Source: UBA7446 sp038143535
GTDB taxonomy: Bacteria; Bacteroidota; Bacteroidia; Flavobacteriales; Flavobacteriaceae
Length of the DNA: 64,000 nt
NCBI GenBank assembly: GCA_038143535.1
Contig: JAYQMD010000001.1
Coordinates: 930,001 to 994,000, forward strand
Direction: 5' to 3'
A program made the translations under genes and the position numbers. A model generated the notes under the pieces. The model was not told the origin of the DNA and did not search any database. It saw nothing but the letters and a program-made list of their open reading frames with translations. Positions 27,123 to 36,399 of the stretch are shown piece by piece (position 1 is the stretch's first letter; each line of letters opens with the position of its first letter).

Positions 27123-27957
27123 AGATCTCGAGTGTTTTGTTTTTAATGGCTTGTTCTAAAATATCATTATCAAACTGAATCATGGTTTCAAGTTTCCGTT
27201 TGTTTAATAAAATCTGTTTCAATGTTGGGTTAATGTGAGACAAAGGTGCTATTTCATTTCTACGTCTAACTTCTTTCACAAAAACCAAATATAAGTCTAT
27301 TGAGTCTTCTATTTCAAAAAAACGTTTACTTTTTAGGTAGCGATCATATTCCTTTGGCGAGGACTTGTTTATTCGTTTGAAAAAAGCTTGGGGTCTAAAC
27401 CAAACACTGTCGTTTAGATATGCACTGTTAAACTGCAATGAAATAGAGTCCAAATAGTTGCGATCACTTTCATTGAACCTTCGCAATGCCCTACTCACAC
27501 TCGCTTTATTAAAGTTAGTCAATGGAAGTTGAACATAGCGTCCCCTAACCAAGTCTTGGTGAAGTTTAAAATTTTGCTTATTCTCATTGTAATAGGCTTC
27601 AATTTCTTGTGAAGTTATCAGCGTATCCATACGAGATTTAAGCCATTCTTCTTGGTAGGTTTTAATAAATATATCGTTTCGATATTGGCGTATGAGATTT
27701 TCTAAAGATGTTTGTTGAGAAGGGTTTAAGTTAAAAACCGCTTTTTCCAAGAGCAACTTTTCCTTGACCCAAGCATTAATGTAATTTTTAGCCATGGAAG
27801 CACTGTCGGCAGAAGATATGTTTCTTCTTATGTGATCGCTTACTTCAGATGCGTACAAATATTGGTTGTTCACCCGTGCAACAATTTTATCAGATGACAC
27901 GTCTTTTAACTGACAAGAAGACACCAATAGTGTAAAAAGTAAGAAAGCGTAACGCAT
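27115..27957 (-). CDS. SurA-N-like periplasmic lipoprotein without parvulin domain
   Basis: 280 residues with a lipobox (LFTLLVSSCQ, Cys about residue 15). After it come a short segment resembling the SurA N-domain (VARVNNQYLYASEVSDHI), a helical region (KEKLLLEKAVFNL...YYNENKQNFK) and a charged C-terminus. No complete PpiC catalytic motif is visible. Its place between guaB and surA and its 8-bp overlap with surA suggest a partner chaperone for outer-membrane biogenesis; this is inferred. Confidence 0.78.
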   Translation of the reverse strand: MRYAFLLFTLLVSSCQLKDVSSDKIVARVNNQYLYASEVSDHIRRNISSADSASMAKNYINAWVKEKLLLEKAVFNLNPSQQTSLENLIRQYRNDIFIKTYQEEWLKSRMDTLITSQEIEAYYNENKQNFKLHQDLVRGRYVQLPLTNFNKASVSRALRRFNESDRNYLDSISLQFNSAYLNDSVWFRPQAFFKRINKSSPKEYDRYLKSKRFFEIEDSIDLYLVFVKEVRRRNEIAPLSHINPTLKQILLNKRKLETMIQFDNDILEQAIKNKTLEIYE

Positions 27958-27959
27958 AG

Positions 27960-29432
27960 TTATCTAGAGTAGTTTGGGGCCTCTTTTGTTATTTGAACAT
28001 TATGCGGATGACTTTCTTTAATTCCCGATGCGGTTATTTGCACAAATCGTGCCGTTTCTTTTAGCGTGGCAATGTCCTTAGAACCACAATAACCCATACC
28101 AGCACGCAAACCACCAACAAACTGATGAATACTTTCGTTAAGCTCTCCCTTATAAGGAACACGTCCAACAATACCCTCGGGAACTAATTTTTTGATATCG
28201 TCTTCAACATCTTGAAAATAGCGGTCTTTACTTCCTTTTTTCATGGCTTCCACAGAACCCATTCCGCGGTAGGTTTTAAACTTGCGCCCTTCATAGATGA
28301 CGGTCTCACCTGGAGATTCTTTTGTTCCAGCAAGCAAAGAGCCTAGCATAACACAATCGGCACCGGCAGCAACGGCTTTAACAATGTCCCCTGTATATCG
28401 CACACCGCCGTCAGCAATAAGTGGCACGCCTGTACCTGCCAAAACGGATGAAACTTCTAAAACAGCAGACAGTTGTGGATAACCAACTCCAGCAATAATG
28501 CGTGTGGTACAAATAGAGCCTGGGCCTATACCAACTTTTACTCCGTCTGCACCTGCTTCAAGCAAATAAGCAGCAGCTTCGGAGGTAGCAATATTCCCAA
28601 CAACTACATCAATTTTTGGAAAGCTCTTTTTGACTTTTTTAAGTACGTCAACAACGCCTTTGGAGTGTCCGTGAGCAGTATCTATTACAATGGCATCCAC
28701 AGCAGCATCTGAAAGGGCTTTAACACGTTCCATCACATCAATAGTTATACCAACAGCAGCAGCGACCATTAGTCGTCCATAAGAGTCTTTATTGGCTTGT
28801 GGTGAAATGGCTACGCGTGTAATATCTCTAAAAGTTATCAAACCAATTAGCTTGTTATCTTTATCTACAACAGGAAGCTTTTCAATTTTATGGGCTTGAA
28901 GAACTTCCTCTGCCTGTGCCATCAAAATACCTTCTGATGCAGTGACTAGGTTTTCAGTAGTCATTACTTCCAAAAGTGGTCTGCCTTCGTTTTTTTCAAA
29001 ACGTAAATCACGATTGGTTACTATTCCTATTAAAATCCCATTATCATCAACAATTGGAATACCACCAATTCGATATTCGTTCATGATTTTATTGGCGTCT
29101 GATACCAGTGCAGTAGTGGGTAACGTTACTGGGTCTATTATCATTCCAGATTGCGAACGCTTTACTTTACGAACCTTATCTGCCTGATCTTCAATGGTCA
29201 TGTTCTTGTGCAGTACACCAATTCCACCTTCTCTAGCCATGGCAATTGCCATTTGACTTTCGGTAACAGTATCCATAGCTGCAGAAACTATAGGCACGTT
29301 AAGCGATATGTTTCGTGAAAATTTTGAAGTAATACTTACCTCCCTTGGAAGCGTTTCAGAGTAGGCAGGTACTAAAAGTACATCATCGTATGTTAGCCCT
29401 AAACTACTGATTTTATTGGGAAGAGATTCCAT
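27960..29432 (-). CDS. guaB: IMP dehydrogenase
   Basis: 490 residues, converts IMP to XMP with NAD+. The catalytic Cys loop is GIGPGSICTTRIIAGVGYPQ, followed by IADGGVRYTGDIVKA and the flap ending in YRGMGSVEAM. Two CBS domains occupy roughly residues 95-215 (NEYRIGGIPIVDDNG, HKIEKLPVVDKDNK). Length and order are normal. It is followed 3 nt later by the SurA-like pair. Confidence 0.98.
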   Translation of the reverse strand: MESLPNKISSLGLTYDDVLLVPAYSETLPREVSITSKFSRNISLNVPIVSAAMDTVTESQMAIAMAREGGIGVLHKNMTIEDQADKVRKVKRSQSGMIIDPVTLPTTALVSDANKIMNEYRIGGIPIVDDNGILIGIVTNRDLRFEKNEGRPLLEVMTTENLVTASEGILMAQAEEVLQAHKIEKLPVVDKDNKLIGLITFRDITRVAISPQANKDSYGRLMVAAAVGITIDVMERVKALSDAAVDAIVIDTAHGHSKGVVDVLKKVKKSFPKIDVVVGNIATSEAAAYLLEAGADGVKVGIGPGSICTTRIIAGVGYPQLSAVLEVSSVLAGTGVPLIADGGVRYTGDIVKAVAAGADCVMLGSLLAGTKESPGETVIYEGRKFKTYRGMGSVEAMKKGSKDRYFQDVEDDIKKLVPEGIVGRVPYKGELNESIHQFVGGLRAGMGYCGSKDIATLKETARFVQITASGIKESHPHNVQITKEAPNYSR

Positions 29433-29457
29433 GGCAACGTTTTAGAAATGTTGCACG

Positions 29458-29465
29458 CAAATATA
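29458..29465 (-). promoter_or_regulatory. -7 box upstream of guaB
   Basis: TATATTTG on the minus strand, 26 nt before the guaB ATG, fits TAnnTTTG; a -33 box is not clear. The rest of the 232-bp gap up to 29664 is A+T-rich with nothing else I can name. Confidence 0.45.
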
Positions 29466-29664
29466 CAAAATATAACAAGCGCATATTTATTATTTGTTCT
29501 AATTACAAGTTATTAGCAATGAGCGTTCAACAAACAAAACAAGTGTAGCTTACACAAACCTATAGTTAATGAAAGATACACTTGTGAAGGATTCTTACAA
29601 AACGAAAATTAAATTTCGATTTTAGATATATTTGATATTATAAAGTAAAATAGTTTGTAATGGT

Positions 29665-31869
29665 TTAAAATCTAATATCAAATCCAGCATAAACACCAAA
29701 CGGATGACCAGGTCTCAATCCAGCGGGTGCTCTTGAAACAGCATAACTCTCATCCAACATATTCAAAATACGTGATTTAAGTGTTACAGTCTCACTAAGC
29801 CTATACATCATAGAAGCATCTAAAATAAAATAGGCTGGTATGTCAACAGATCCGTCTGCTATGGTAGAAAATTTTCCGTTATAATTGGCATTAAGATTCA
29901 ATTCAAATTTATCTGTTTGTAAACTAATGGAAGAACTCAATTGATGCTTTGGAATATATGGAATTCTATCTCCATTACTAACCGCTCCCCAGATGTCTTG
30001 GGTACTACCAAAGTCACTTAAAAATATAGCATTGGTCAACGTATAAGATAGCGAAAAAGGAATTTTTATATTTTTATTTTCTAGTAAATCAGATGACACT
30101 AAAATTTCCAAACCATTTACCAGTGCTTCACCTGCATTGAAGGGGTCAAGCTCTCCAGTCCCTCCTGATGCAGCAAGATCGTTCCCCAATAGGTTGCTGT
30201 AATCATTTTGATATGCTATTAATTCCGCACTAAATTTATTTACCGAAAATCTAACACCTGCTTCCAAATTTACACTCTCCTCGGCTTTTTGGCCAACTGA
30301 ATTACCAGGGGGTGAAAAGCCTTTGTGAATGCCGCTAAAAACAGATATTTTGTTGTTGATGGTATAATTAAATCCAATACCTGGAATAAATACCGATACC
30401 TTATTCTCTCTAGATGAAACATCACTACTGTCCCTCAACGGATTTGATTTGCCAAAGTCATCTCTAGATAGTTTGATAGACTCATAACGTATCCCAGGAG
30501 ATATGGTTAATCCTTTGAGTTTATATTTGTACATAAAATAGGATGCAAATGTATTTGCTGAACTAATTCTGTTTCCTTGAAAACCTTTATCACCATAGGT
30601 TTCCAATGACATAAATCCATTATTTATATTATAAACATCTTCCCATTGAAACCGATCTTCTTCGTCATAATGAAATCTAAACCCTATTTCCAGATCATTA
30701 AAGGAATTATTTTTTCCATACCAATGATAGTCAATTTTTGTTTGTATGCCTCTTGAAATATATTCTCTGTTGTTAGCTTTTACTTTCAAAGAATTATTAG
30801 AGTCTAATTCGCCTTTCACCACTGAAATATGTCCTGAATATTGAGATGGATTCGAAATTATCTTCGATATTTTTTGTGAACTATTTCCAAATACAACATC
30901 ATCAAGTTTATACCAGTTTCTTTTAAAATCATTGAAATAAAAATTAGATGATATCTTAAATCTTTCTGAAAAATCAATTTCATGTGTAAGTAAGTATTGG
31001 ACGTGTTCAGCATCCATTTTATCTTTTTCTGAACCTGGATATCTTAAGTATGGTTTTTTTTCAAAATCAGACTCCGTTAAACCTAAATAGGTTTCGTTGG
31101 AAACCTCATCATAATGATGAAACTTAAATTGTAAACTTTGTTTAACTTTTAAATGATCGGGGGTCTTATATCTAATTTTTGATGTTATTTCGTTGATATC
31201 AAATCCAGTATTTAAATTGTTACCCAACGATTTAAACCCATTGGAATTAAAGTTTAAATACTCCAACATATATCCAAAATTATTAACAATATCTCCAACG
31301 GTGGCGTGAAGTTGGCCTGTTTGAAAGCTGCCGTAACTAAAATTTACTTTTCCTTCAAAAGACTCTGGAATTTCAGTGGAAACAAAGTTTATTGCCCCAC
31401 CTGTTGTGTAAGGCCCGTATTGGATTTGACTACTGCCCTTTAACACTTCAATCGCTTGCATTCTAGCTACCGAGGGAAAATAATAGGCAGATGATGCACT
31501 ATAAGGAGCAGGAGAAATTAAAACGCCATCCTCCATAATGGCAATTTTGGAACTTCTCTCTGGTGAGGTCCCTCTAATGCTTATGTTTGGGCGCAATCCA
31601 AAACCATCCTCTTCAAATAAATTTATTCCAGGAATTTTACTTAATACTCTATTTATATCTGTATAATCAAATTGCGCTAATTCTTCACTAGATAGGTAGT
31701 AAGCAGCACCTGTTCTATTCTTCGCAACAAACTTATTCCCCAAAATTGTATTTCCTTTGATAATGACCTCATCCAATGGATAAATAGAGTCTTTTTCAAT
31801 TTCAGGCTGATTTTGTGATTTTAACGATATACTAAAAAGAATTATAAAAACAATTATTGAATTTTTCAT
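29665..31869 (-). CDS. TonB-dependent outer-membrane receptor (FecA-like)
   Basis: 734 residues: signal peptide (MKNSIIVFIILFSISLKS), no carboxypeptidase-like domain, then the plug (LDEVIIKGNTILG, GINLFEEDGFGLRPNISIRGTSPERSSKIAIMEDGVLISPAPYS) and a 22-stranded barrel ending AGFDIRF. Plug and barrel resemble iron(III)-dicitrate type receptors. It uses TonB energy to import a siderophore or similar ligand; the ligand is not predictable. It is divergent from a DoxX-like gene that may be co-regulated through the 128-bp gap between them. Confidence 0.93.
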   Translation of the reverse strand: MKNSIIVFIILFSISLKSQNQPEIEKDSIYPLDEVIIKGNTILGNKFVAKNRTGAAYYLSSEELAQFDYTDINRVLSKIPGINLFEEDGFGLRPNISIRGTSPERSSKIAIMEDGVLISPAPYSASSAYYFPSVARMQAIEVLKGSSQIQYGPYTTGGAINFVSTEIPESFEGKVNFSYGSFQTGQLHATVGDIVNNFGYMLEYLNFNSNGFKSLGNNLNTGFDINEITSKIRYKTPDHLKVKQSLQFKFHHYDEVSNETYLGLTESDFEKKPYLRYPGSEKDKMDAEHVQYLLTHEIDFSERFKISSNFYFNDFKRNWYKLDDVVFGNSSQKISKIISNPSQYSGHISVVKGELDSNNSLKVKANNREYISRGIQTKIDYHWYGKNNSFNDLEIGFRFHYDEEDRFQWEDVYNINNGFMSLETYGDKGFQGNRISSANTFASYFMYKYKLKGLTISPGIRYESIKLSRDDFGKSNPLRDSSDVSSRENKVSVFIPGIGFNYTINNKISVFSGIHKGFSPPGNSVGQKAEESVNLEAGVRFSVNKFSAELIAYQNDYSNLLGNDLAASGGTGELDPFNAGEALVNGLEILVSSDLLENKNIKIPFSLSYTLTNAIFLSDFGSTQDIWGAVSNGDRIPYIPKHQLSSSISLQTDKFELNLNANYNGKFSTIADGSVDIPAYFILDASMMYRLSETVTLKSRILNMLDESYAVSRAPAGLRPGHPFGVYAGFDIRF

Positions 31870-31997
31870 TGCGTTATATTTATTTAGATTGTTTTTAAAT
31901 TACACGCAAACATAAGTAAGAAATTGCTATTAACCAAAATTATTTATAATTAATCTAAATAAATATATTCACTTATATTAGCAAAAAATATAATTAG

Positions 31998-32420
31998 ATG
32001 AAAAGTACGTTACACACAATATTTACAATCCTATTAGCTCTGTTTTTTATATACAAAGGAGTAGATAAAATTCCTATAAAAGTAAAGTCAATTACGCAAG
32101 AGGAAATTATTGAAACAATAATTGAAAGAGGTTCTTATGAAGCACCTGTAGGATATAAAATTACGATGAATACCATGCGACAGTCAGGATTTTTAAGACT
32201 CATAGCATTTTTTCAAATCATAGCAGGAATATTAATGATAATCCCCAGAACTCGATTAGCTGGTCTATTATTTTTGTTTCCAATGATTTTTAATATTTTC
32301 TTTATGCATGTATTTTTTGACAATAGAATTGATGAAAATATATTAACCGGGTCTTTACTTGCATTGAATTTGTTATTGTGTTCATATTACTACAAAAGAA
32401 TACAACTTATACTTTTTTAA
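31998..32420 (+). CDS. DoxX-like four-helix membrane protein
   Basis: 140 residues with four membrane helices; the first contains LLALFFIYKGVDKIP and the second FLRLIAFFQIIAGILMIIPRTRLAGL, the usual DoxX/DoxD-like pattern. Function unknown. It is divergent from the TonB receptor, so a shared metal- or iron-responsive promoter is possible but no operator was recognised. Confidence 0.72.
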   Translation: MKSTLHTIFTILLALFFIYKGVDKIPIKVKSITQEEIIETIIERGSYEAPVGYKITMNTMRQSGFLRLIAFFQIIAGILMIIPRTRLAGLLFLFPMIFNIFFMHVFFDNRIDENILTGSLLALNLLLCSYYYKRIQLILF

Positions 32421-32436
32421 AAGAAAAAATAAAACT

Positions 32437-33288
32437 TCAACAAACCACTAGAGAGGCATTATACGCAGACTCAAAATGTAGCATATTTACTGAAATTTGT
32501 GCTTTTTTAGCTGTTAAAAAGGATAGTAATTTTTCTGTTGGAACGTTGCCCATAAGTTCATCTTTGGCCATTGGGCAGCCCCCTAGCCCACGTATGGCGC
32601 TGTCAAAAGCACGGCAACCGCCTGCGTAAGCTGCTTTGATTTTTAAAGTAGCCTCGTTTGGCTTTGCGTGAAGGTGTGCGCCAAAGACAATATCGGGATA
32701 AGCCTCTAGCAAATGTTCAAATAAATCTGTAATTGTATTGGGTTGGGCAAGGCCTACCGTATCGGAAAGCGAAATACGTTTTACACCCATATCCACTAAC
32801 CTACTGACCCAAGCTGCTACTAGGGTTGGGCTCCAAGGATCCCCGTAGGGATTACCAAAACCCATACTTAAATAAACAACCACCTCACGGTTTACGCTAC
32901 TGGTGTATTTGACCAATCGGTTCACCAAAACTAAAGAATCCTCAATGGTGGTGTTGGTATTCCGCATTTGAAAGTTTTCAGAAATCGAAAAAGGATACCC
33001 AATATAATTGATCTGCTCATAAGACAAAGCTTCTGCGGCGCCTCTTTCATTTGCAACTATGGCCAATAACTTGGTTTTGGTCTCGCTTAAATCAAGCTGT
33101 TTAACTACTTCGTGGGTATCGCGCATTTGCGGAATGGCCTTGGGCGAGACAAAACTTCCAAAGTCGAGCACATCATATCCAACCCGTAAAAGCGACTGCA
33201 AATACTTCACTTTTACGTCCGTAGGGATAAATGCTTTAATGCCTTGTAGGGCATCTCTAGGGCATTCGCTAAGAAAAACACGAGACAT
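32437..33288 (-). CDS. Hydroxymethylglutaryl-CoA lyase-like protein
   Basis: 283 residues of the DRE-TIM / HMGL-like family: SECPRDALQGIKAFIP at the N-terminal active site, YVSMGFGNPYGD, RISLSDTVGLAQP, FGAHLHAKPNEA with the metal-binding HxH, and the Cys loop GLGGCPMAKDELMGNVPTE. It would split HMG-CoA into acetyl-CoA and acetoacetate at the end of leucine breakdown. No other leucine-degradation genes adjoin it. Confidence 0.92.
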   Translation of the reverse strand: MSRVFLSECPRDALQGIKAFIPTDVKVKYLQSLLRVGYDVLDFGSFVSPKAIPQMRDTHEVVKQLDLSETKTKLLAIVANERGAAEALSYEQINYIGYPFSISENFQMRNTNTTIEDSLVLVNRLVKYTSSVNREVVVYLSMGFGNPYGDPWSPTLVAAWVSRLVDMGVKRISLSDTVGLAQPNTITDLFEHLLEAYPDIVFGAHLHAKPNEATLKIKAAYAGGCRAFDSAIRGLGGCPMAKDELMGNVPTEKLLSFLTAKKAQISVNMLHFESAYNASLVVC

Positions 33289-33308
33289 GCATCAAAAATA
33301 ACAAATCC

Positions 33309-33343
33309 TTTGACGCTAATTATGAGGCATTTATATAAATTTG
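33309..33343 (+). promoter_or_regulatory. Promoter of the DUF3050 gene
   Basis: TAAATTTG at 33336-33343 fits the -7 consensus; TTTG at 33309-33312 is 23 nt upstream, longer than the optimum. The gene starts 18 nt after the -7 box. Confidence 0.45.
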
Positions 33344-33360
33344 CACTTGAAAAATTGCTT

Positions 33361-34122
33361 ATGAAAACGACTACCCTTTTTGAAGACAAACTTGCGCCTT
33401 ACAAAGATCAACTTTTACACCATCCGCTATACCACAAACTAAACAGCACTAAAGCGATACAGTCCTTTATGGAGTACCATGCTTTTGCCGTTTGGGACTT
33501 TATGTCCTTGGTAAAGGCCTTGCAATGTAAACTTACCTGCACCGAATTGCCGTGGTTTCCTGTTGGTAGCCCCGCTACAAGAAGGCTTATCAATGAAATT
33601 GTTTGGGGCGAGGAAAGCGACGTAGACCAATTCAACCAACCCACCAGCCATTTTGAGCTTTATCTTAAGGCTATGGAAGAAGTAGGTGCAAATACAGCTC
33701 CTGTAAAAAAATTAGTAGCTGAGATTCAAAATGGGACAGCTTGGGAAACCGCTGTCAGCGAAGCATCAATACCCGAAGAAATAAAATCTTTTCTAAACTT
33801 TTCACTCAAAACCGCAACCCAGGCACCTGTACATGTTGTCGCAAGTGTGTTTAATTATGGCCGTGAAGACCTAATTCCTGATTTATTTATTGCCATCATT
33901 AAAGATATGGCGCAAGAAAAAGGTACTGAATTCGGTACATTGGTGTATTATTTTGAGCGTCACATTGAAGTTGACAGTGGAGAGCACGGTCCAATGGCAA
34001 AACAAATGATTCAAGAGCTGTGTGGCGATAACACACAACTTTGGAATCAAGCAAATGATGCTGCCCAAGAGGCGCTACAAAAGCGCATTGCACTTTGGAA
34101 CTTCATAGACAGTAAAATTTAA
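33361..34122 (+). CDS. DUF3050 (heme-oxygenase-like fold) protein
   Basis: 253 residues of DUF3050, a heme-oxygenase-like di-iron family: HHPLYHKLNSTKAIQSFMEYHAFAVWDFMSLVKALQ at the N-terminus, VWGEESDVD with acidic ligands, HVVASVFNYGREDLIPD, and YYFERHIEVDSGEHGPMA near the C-terminus, which supply conserved His/Glu candidates. The chemistry is not known. ATG 33361 follows the promoter; the in-frame extension to 33310 would begin inside it. Confidence 0.9.
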   Translation: MKTTTLFEDKLAPYKDQLLHHPLYHKLNSTKAIQSFMEYHAFAVWDFMSLVKALQCKLTCTELPWFPVGSPATRRLINEIVWGEESDVDQFNQPTSHFELYLKAMEEVGANTAPVKKLVAEIQNGTAWETAVSEASIPEEIKSFLNFSLKTATQAPVHVVASVFNYGREDLIPDLFIAIIKDMAQEKGTEFGTLVYYFERHIEVDSGEHGPMAKQMIQELCGDNTQLWNQANDAAQEALQKRIALWNFIDSKI

Positions 34123-34157
34123 TAATACTGTATATTGCACATAAAATTTTTAAAATC

Positions 34158-35180
34158 ATGAAACATTTACCCATAGTTTTTACCATTTTATTTATGGCAT
34201 GCGTATCAAGTCAAAAAAACGTTGAATTTGACCCAGAAACCTATGCAGCTACCATTACAGCCAAAGAGCTAAAAGAACATTTATATACGTACGCAGGAGA
34301 CGATTTTATGGGAAGAGAAGCGGGAACAGAAGGAGAAGACATTGCTATAAATTATCTCAAAAACGAATATGAGTTAATAGGTATTGATGGAGGTATGCCC
34401 GATGGCGCTTATTTTATGCCCATGACGCTAAATTCATACCGTGAAAACCGCACTTTAGAAGCAAGCAATGTATTGGCTTTTATTGAAGGTAGCGAAATAC
34501 CTAACGAAATATTGGTTATTACCGCCCACCTAGACCATATTGGTGTCGAAGAAGACGGACAAATCAACAACGGCGCAGATGATGATGGCTCGGGTACTGT
34601 TGCGATATTGGAAATTGCGGAAGCCTTTCAACAGGCGGTTAAAGACGGAAATGGACCTAAGCGTTCAGTGCTATTTTTGCACGTTACAGCAGAAGAAAAA
34701 GGACTTTTGGGCTCTAAATATTACACAGACAACCCCATTTACCCACTTGAAGATACGGTTGCCAACTTAAATATTGATATGATTGGGCGTATTGATAGCT
34801 TACACGACGACAATCCAAATTATGTGTATCTGATCGGATCTGACATCTTATCTCAAGATTTGCACGATGTTTCGGCTGCCATGAACGATAAGTATATTAA
34901 CTTGGATTTGGACTACCGCTACAACGACCCAACAACAGAGGTTTTTGAGCGTGGACGTTATATCCAAAACAGGTATTACTACCGTTCAGATCACTACAAT
35001 TTTGCCAAGAACCAAGTACCCGTTATTTTTTACTTTAACGGTACCCACCCCGATTACCATGCGCCATCAGATACGGTTGAGAAAATTGAATACGAGTTGT
35101 TAGAAAAACGCACGCGTCTCATTTTCCATACCGCATGGGAAATTGTAAATCGTGAGCAACGCTTGCGTTTGAAAGACTAA
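34158..35180 (+). CDS. M28-family zinc aminopeptidase, lipoprotein
   Basis: 340 residues with a lipobox (ILFMACVSS, Cys about residue 15). Zinc ligands of M28 are all present: ITAHLDHIG, NNGADDDGSGT, HVTAEEKGLLG, NIDMIGRID and the distal His in YYRSDHYNFA. It digests peptides, probably in the periplasm or at the surface. It is the last intact core gene before the tRNA-His island. Confidence 0.94.
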   Translation: MKHLPIVFTILFMACVSSQKNVEFDPETYAATITAKELKEHLYTYAGDDFMGREAGTEGEDIAINYLKNEYELIGIDGGMPDGAYFMPMTLNSYRENRTLEASNVLAFIEGSEIPNEILVITAHLDHIGVEEDGQINNGADDDGSGTVAILEIAEAFQQAVKDGNGPKRSVLFLHVTAEEKGLLGSKYYTDNPIYPLEDTVANLNIDMIGRIDSLHDDNPNYVYLIGSDILSQDLHDVSAAMNDKYINLDLDYRYNDPTTEVFERGRYIQNRYYYRSDHYNFAKNQVPVIFYFNGTHPDYHAPSDTVEKIEYELLEKRTRLIFHTAWEIVNREQRLRLKD

Positions 35181-35340
35181 TTTATTCCTTATCGTCTAGC
35201 ACAGCAATAAGCTTGTCCTTTTCTGTTAACCAAGAAGTGGTGAAAATTAAATCTTCAGACCCTAAGTTTTATAATAGTGCCATGTATTGGATGTTCCAAT
35301 AAAGGCTTCACCGGCTTTAAAGGTTTTGGTAGCTTTTGTG
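35181..35340 (-). pseudogene. Truncated remnant of a small (possibly cupin-like) protein
   Basis: On the minus strand 35335-35181 reads KATKTFKAGEAFIGTSNTWHYY then, after a stop or shift, GSEDLIFTTSWLTEKDKLIAVLDDKE and a stop. It looks like the C-terminal end of a gene whose 5' part is gone; a cupin-type fold is a weak guess from GEAFIGTSNTWH. Its break next to the first integrase-tail copy marks the left edge of the accessory region. Confidence 0.4.
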
Positions 35341-35367
35341 GATTTATTTGACTGGCTAATTTATAAA

Positions 35368-35427
35368 AACTATCGAAAAGGATTAGGAGTAGCAGAGTTA
35401 AAAGAAGAGGATATGCCTATGGTTTAA
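35368..35427 (+). repeat. Integrase 3'-tail copy A
   Basis: Twenty codons in frame: NYRKGLGVAELKEEDMPMV plus TAA. They align residue by residue with the end of the recombinase fragment at 45437-45685 (TYLRGLEVAELKEEDMPMV). Upstream sequence is unrelated, so no integrase gene is present. Similarity ends exactly at the stop codon, where the next gene (minus strand) also ends: the two stops share TTTAAA. This is the first of four such copies. Confidence 0.8.
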
Positions 35428-35942
35428 ATTTTGTTAAGCTTTGAGGATATTCGAAGAAGATTATTGTCTTTTTTATCTCTCATAACTACATTTATATTGA
35501 TTGTGTTATCAGAACTAAAAGTTTCAATTATTTCTCCACTGATTTTGGTATTTGTGAAATCTACATAATTCCAAGTCATTGTTTCTTTACTCTGATTCCA
35601 CTTTCCAATCCAAAAATTAATGTCGCCATCACTTTTAAACTCCCATCTATTAAACTGTTTTGAACCTTGGTCATAACGAATGATATGTTTACCTGTCTCA
35701 TCACCATTATAAGTCTTAATTTCAAGGTAATTATTTGATAAAATTAAATTTGATTCAGAAATTCCCCGAGTTTCAAAACTTTTCGTTATCAAAACAGACT
35801 CTTCAAAGACAACAAAACTCTTCCATTTACCTTCCCATTTTGATAATACATCAAACACCTCATTTTTAGATAACTTTTGTGCATATAAATTGGATGTAAC
35901 GAAAAGAGGGTATATAATTAGTAAGAGTATTATTTTTTTCAT
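35424..35942 (-). CDS. Secreted protein of unknown function (island cargo)
   Basis: 172 residues with a signal peptide (MKKIILLLIIYPLFVTSNLYAQ) and a beta-rich mature part (WEGKWKSFVVFEESVLITKSFETRG, FNRWEFKSDGDINFWIGKW) resembling small lipocalin-like or DUF1579-type proteins, without enough similarity to name. It lies between integrase-tail copies A and B, on the opposite strand, and its stop codon overlaps the stop of copy A. Composition is A+T-rich like the rest of the island. Confidence 0.72.
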   Translation of the reverse strand: MKKIILLLIIYPLFVTSNLYAQKLSKNEVFDVLSKWEGKWKSFVVFEESVLITKSFETRGISESNLILSNNYLEIKTYNGDETGKHIIRYDQGSKQFNRWEFKSDGDINFWIGKWNQSKETMTWNYVDFTNTKISGEIIETFSSDNTININVVMRDKKDNNLLRISSKLNKI

Positions 35943-36016
35943 CCTCATAAGATAGTAATTTATTAGAACATATTAATTGATATAATGGTTAGCTATCTAA
36001 AAACACAAATAATTTG

Positions 36017-36042
36017 CTAAAGAAGATATCCCTATGGTTTAA
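36017..36042 (+). repeat. Integrase 3'-tail copy B
   Basis: Shorter and more diverged: CTAAAGAAGATATC then CCTATGGTTTAA, encoding LKEDIPMV and a stop. One codon is missing and one base changed compared with copies A and D, but the CCTATGGTTTA core is identical. Same strand as copy A, 615 bp further on. Confidence 0.65.
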
Positions 36043-36255
36043 GGAAATCCTGATAGAGATAAAATCACAAAACCACCAATTCCTAATTAATAATATAAAC
36101 TGCAATTACAAATACAATAACTTCCTTTTTCTTCATCGTATTGTTTTTAGTGTACTAATATAATTAAACCTACATAAGAGGATTAGAATAAGACAAGAAA
36201 CTCAAATTTATAGTCAGTAAATAACACTTAATTTATAAACTTGAACTCAACATCT

Positions 36256-36314
36256 CGGCAGAGTTAAAATAGTGCCGAATTAGTGCCGAGAACAGAGTAA
36301 AATTTCGTATATTT
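36256..36314 (+). repeat. Left arm of inverted repeat around tRNA-His
   Basis: Complementary to 36579-36659 over nearly its whole length, with 20 extra bases in the other arm. It contains two GTGCCGA units (36272-36278, 36283-36289) 11 bp apart, one helical turn, as in recombinase arm-type binding sites. The tRNA lies about 86 bp to the right. Confidence 0.72.
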
Positions 36315-36367
36315 AAGTTTCAATTAGCCTTGAGTTCAGACTTAATAGCGAAGTTGGTTTAAAGAAG

Positions 36368-36394
36368 AAAACCCCTCGATATCTCGAAGGGTTT
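36368..36394 (-). terminator. Terminator of tRNA-His
   Basis: On the minus strand AAAACCCTTCGAG, ATA, TCGAGGGGTTTT: a strong stem just after the tRNA 3' end, with a T run. Confidence 0.75.
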
Positions 36395-36399
36395 TGTTG

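Larger units (their letters stand above)
35949..36399. other. Gene-free stretch with tail copy B, inverted repeat and remnants
   Basis: About 450 bp. It holds integrase-tail copy B (36017-36042), the left arm of a long inverted repeat (36256-36314), and the terminator of tRNA-His (36368-36394). A minus-strand remnant starts at about 36143 (MKKKEVIVFVIAVYIIN); one missing base would let it read on to GGFVILSLSGFP and stop on the TTTAA of copy B. No intact gene is visible. Confidence 0.55.
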
